This document shows, one piece after another, positions 26,957 to 28,884 of a stretch of DNA of 28,884 bases; within the stretch, counting starts at the first letter, position 1, and the number at the start of each line of letters is the position of its first letter. The notes beneath the pieces were generated by a model that saw only the letters and a program-made list of their open reading frames with translations, searched no databases and had not been told where the DNA came from. The position numbers and the translations under genes are program-made. Source of the stretch: JAUREX01 sp044356825 (lineage in GTDB: Bacteria; Pseudomonadota; Alphaproteobacteria; Rhodobacterales; Rhodobacteraceae); NCBI GenBank assembly GCA_044356825.1, contig JBIKVM010000012.1, positions 1-28,884 of the forward strand, read 5' to 3'.

Positions 26957-27036
26957 AAAGCAGGGGAAAGCTTGGGACTTGCACGCTGACCGTTCCAGTT
27001 GCAGACGAGCGCGAGAATCACGAGGGGGCTCAGGGC

Positions 27037-28884
27037 ATGTCGGAGGGCAGCGGCGCGCCGATTTCGGACCAGCCAACGGGCCATGCGCTGATTGCGGATC
27101 TCGTGCGCGGGCTCGATGCCTCGCCCGGCGTCTACCGCATGCTCGATGCCGAGGCGCGCGTCCTCTACGTCGGCAAGGCGCGCAACCTGCGCGCGCGCGT
27201 TTCATCCTACGCGCGGCCCACGGGCCATTCGCCCCGCATCGCGCGGATGATCCGCGAAACCGCCGCGATGATGTTCCTCAGCACCCGGACCGAGACCGAG
27301 GCGCTGCTGCTCGAGCAGAACCTGATCAAGCAGTTGAAGCCGCGCTACAACGTGCTCTTGCGCGACGACAAGAGCTTTCCGGACATCGTCATCACGTCGG
27401 GCCACGCCTTTCCGCAGATCGCCAAGCATCGCGGGCGGCGGGCCGCGCCGGGGCGCTATTTCGGCCCTTTCGCGAGTGCCGGCGCCGTCAACCGCACGAT
27501 CAACCAGTTGCAGCGCGTCTTTCGCCTGCGCACCTGCTCGGACGCGGTGTTCGAGGGGCGCACGCGGCCCTGCCTGCTCTATCAGATCCGCCGCTGCGCC
27601 GGCCCCTGCGCCGGGCGCATCACCGAGGCCGATTACGCGGACCTCGTGGCCGAGGCGGCGGCCGTCCTCGAAGGCCGGTCAAGCCAGATCCAGGCCCGCC
27701 TTGCCAACGAGATGGCCGCAGCCGCCGAGGCGCTCGACTATGAGCGCGCGGCGGCGCTGCGCGACCGCATCCGCGCGCTGACGGCCGTGCAGGCGCAGCA
27801 GGGGGTGAACCCCCGGGGCGTGCCCGAGGCCGATGTGGTGGCGCTGCACCTCGATGGCGGGCAGGCCTGCGTGCAGGTCTTCTTCATCCGTGGCGGCCAG
27901 AGCCGGGGCAACCGCGACTTCTATCCGCGCACCGGCGCGGGCGCCGAGGCGCCCGAGGTGCTGCAGGCCTTCCTCGCCCAGTTCTACGAGGAGACGCCGC
28001 CGCCGCGGCTGATCCTGCTCTCGCACACGGTCGAGGATCCCGACCTCATGGCCGAGATCCTGTCGCAACGCGCCGGCCGCAAGGTCGCGCTCGGCGTGCC
28101 GCAGCGGGGCGAGAAGGCGGAACTCGTGGAAAACGCCGCCCGCAACGCCCGCGAAAGCCTCGGCCGGCGCATGGCCGAAAGCGCCGCGCAGGGCCGTCTG
28201 CTCGAGGGGCTGGCCGAGGCGATGGGCCTCGACGCCCCGCCCCGGCGGATCGAGATCTACGACAACAGCCATATCCAGGGGCAGGATGCGGTGGGGGCGA
28301 TGGTGGTCGCGGGGCCCGATGGCTTTCGCAAGAGCGACTATCGCAAGTTCACGATCCGCGCCGAGGGGGCGGCGGGTGACGACTTCGCCATGATGCGCGA
28401 GGTGCTGACGCGCCGGTTCGAGCGGCTCCTGCGCGAGGATCCCGACCGCGAGGGCGAGGGCTGGCCGGACCTTCTGCTGATCGACGGCGGGGCGGGGCAG
28501 GTTTCGTCGGTGGCCGGCGTGATGGCCGAGCTCGGCGTCGACGACATCCCCTTCGTCGGGGTCGCCAAGGGCATCGACCGCGACGCGGGCAAGGAAGAGT
28601 TCCACCGCCCCGGTTCTGCGCCCTTCGCGCTGCGGCGCGATGATCCGGTGCTCTACTTCGTCCAGCGCCTGCGCGACGAGGCGCACCGCTTCGCGATCGG
28701 GGCACATCGCGCCAAGCGGGCCAAGGCCGTGGGGGCGACGCCGCTCGATGACATCCCCGGGGTGGGGGCGGCGCGCAAGCGCGCGCTGCTCGCGCATTTC
28801 GGCAGCGCCAAGGCGGTGTCGCGGGCGGGCCTGCAGGATCTGATGGCCGCCCCCGGCATCTCGGAGGCCATGGCGCGCACGATC
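27037..28884 (+). CDS. uvrC: UvrABC excinuclease subunit C (3' end beyond window)
   Basis: 616 codons are open from the ATG at 27037 to the window edge with no stop; UvrC is usually about 600-640 residues, so little is missing. UvrC makes both incisions in nucleotide-excision repair. Domains: GIY-YIG nuclease with ASPGVYRMLDAEARVLYVGKA near the start; a cysteine-containing region RPCLLYQIRRCAGPCAGRI; the UVR motif that binds UvrB (EALDYERAAALRDRIRAL); the RNase H-like nuclease with EIYDNSHIQGQDAVGAMVV (Asp409), LLLIDGGAGQV (Asp483) and RDEAHRFAI (His550); and C-terminal helix-hairpin-helix repeats (DDIPGVGAARKRALLAHFG, then PGISEAMA). A GAGGGGG stretch upstream may serve as ribosome-binding site. 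No LexA box was found in the gap before it. Confidence 0.97.
   Translation, partial: MSEGSGAPISDQPTGHALIADLVRGLDASPGVYRMLDAEARVLYVGKARNLRARVSSYARPTGHSPRIARMIRETAAMMFLSTRTETEALLLEQNLIKQLKPRYNVLLRDDKSFPDIVITSGHAFPQIAKHRGRRAAPGRYFGPFASAGAVNRTINQLQRVFRLRTCSDAVFEGRTRPCLLYQIRRCAGPCAGRITEADYADLVAEAAAVLEGRSSQIQARLANEMAAAAEALDYERAAALRDRIRALTAVQAQQGVNPRGVPEADVVALHLDGGQACVQVFFIRGGQSRGNRDFYPRTGAGAEAPEVLQAFLAQFYEETPPPRLILLSHTVEDPDLMAEILSQRAGRKVALGVPQRGEKAELVENAARNARESLGRRMAESAAQGRLLEGLAEAMGLDAPPRRIEIYDNSHIQGQDAVGAMVVAGPDGFRKSDYRKFTIRAEGAAGDDFAMMREVLTRRFERLLREDPDREGEGWPDLLLIDGGAGQVSSVAGVMAELGVDDIPFVGVAKGIDRDAGKEEFHRPGSAPFALRRDDPVLYFVQRLRDEAHRFAIGAHRAKRAKAVGATPLDDIPGVGAARKRALLAHFGSAKAVSRAGLQDLMAAPGISEAMARTI

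Larger units (their letters stand above)
26733..27036. other. AT-rich intergenic region with DnaA boxes: candidate replication origin or DnaA-regulated leader
   Basis: This is the longest gene-free stretch in the window. Two perfect DnaA boxes in opposite orientation (26827-26835 and 26948-26956) flank an AT-rich core: 26831-26886 is 43 of 56 bases A/T, against a clearly GC-rich surround. The core holds a TATACT -10-like hexamer (26856-26861) and the hairpin TGCCTA-AAAAA-TAGGCA (26870-26886). A second hairpin, CCGCAGGA (26899-26906) with TCCTGCGG (26918-26925), follows. A degenerate box TTGTCCACC is at 26759-26767, and GTCAC repeats 11 bp apart (26781 and 26792). This combination resembles oriC. 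Against it, the strongly expressed suc genes would face the fork. Alternatives are a DnaA-controlled promoter for uvrC or a DnaA-binding reservoir. Confidence 0.5.

Noticed and set aside
26759..26989. Possible 76-residue gene in the AT-rich intergenic region
   Set aside because: It needs a TTG start with no ribosome-binding site, its composition is unlike neighbouring genes, and it runs through both DnaA boxes and the hairpins.
26940..27036. SOS (LexA) control of uvrC
   Set aside because: I looked for the alphaproteobacterial box GTTC-N7-GTTC. A GTTC is present at 26992-26995 but has no partner at the right distance.

Overview
The window is high-GC, gene-dense chromosomal DNA from an alphaproteobacterium, most likely of the family Rhodobacteraceae (Rhodobacter/Rhodovulum/Paracoccus-like). 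The case rests on a UbiK-Lgt-MidA-PgeF block, a sucC-sucD-sucA-sucB-lpd cluster with small accessory genes inserted in it, an lpxC-bamD-recN run, and the style of the proteins. I see no transposase, integrase, phage gene, CRISPR array, tRNA or rRNA. Nearly all of it is core genome. I did not find a recognisable new multi-gene system; the most interesting signals are intergenic.

Layout. Positions 1-3.1 kb: a ubiK fragment (minus) diverges from an overlapping trio, lgt, a midA/NDUFAF7-type methyltransferase and pgeF. Positions 3.2-5.8 kb: clpB, closed by a strong hairpin. Positions 5.85-6.85 kb: two small exported proteins on the minus strand (a FAS1-domain protein and an unknown). Positions 6.85-16.3 kb: after a regulatory gap with two identical palindromes 21 bp apart come sucC, a lipoprotein gene, sucD, sucA, sucB, a small exported protein, a MAPEG protein and lpd. 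These encode succinyl-CoA synthetase and the complete 2-oxoglutarate dehydrogenase complex, which catalyse consecutive TCA-cycle steps.

Positions 16.4-21.85 kb are on the minus strand, read from right to left: dapA, a lytic transglycosylase, lpxC, bamD, recN. They cover meso-diaminopimelate/lysine synthesis, peptidoglycan turnover, lipid A synthesis, outer-membrane protein assembly and DNA repair. Positions 21.95-23.9 kb: a second, large Slt-type lytic transglycosylase, divergent from dapA. Positions 24.0-26.7 kb: a tightly coupled run of S49 peptidase, a 65-residue membrane/zinc-ribbon protein, a sodium/calcium exchanger and a pteridine-reductase-like SDR. Positions 26.73-27.04 kb: an AT-rich intergenic region with two perfect, oppositely oriented DnaA boxes, a candidate replication origin or DnaA-controlled region. 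Positions 27.04 kb to the end: uvrC, running off the right edge.

Most same-strand neighbours overlap by 4 bases (ATGA) or are separated by fewer than about 120 bases, so a few long transcripts probably cover the window. Promoter and terminator calls were made by eye and are tentative.
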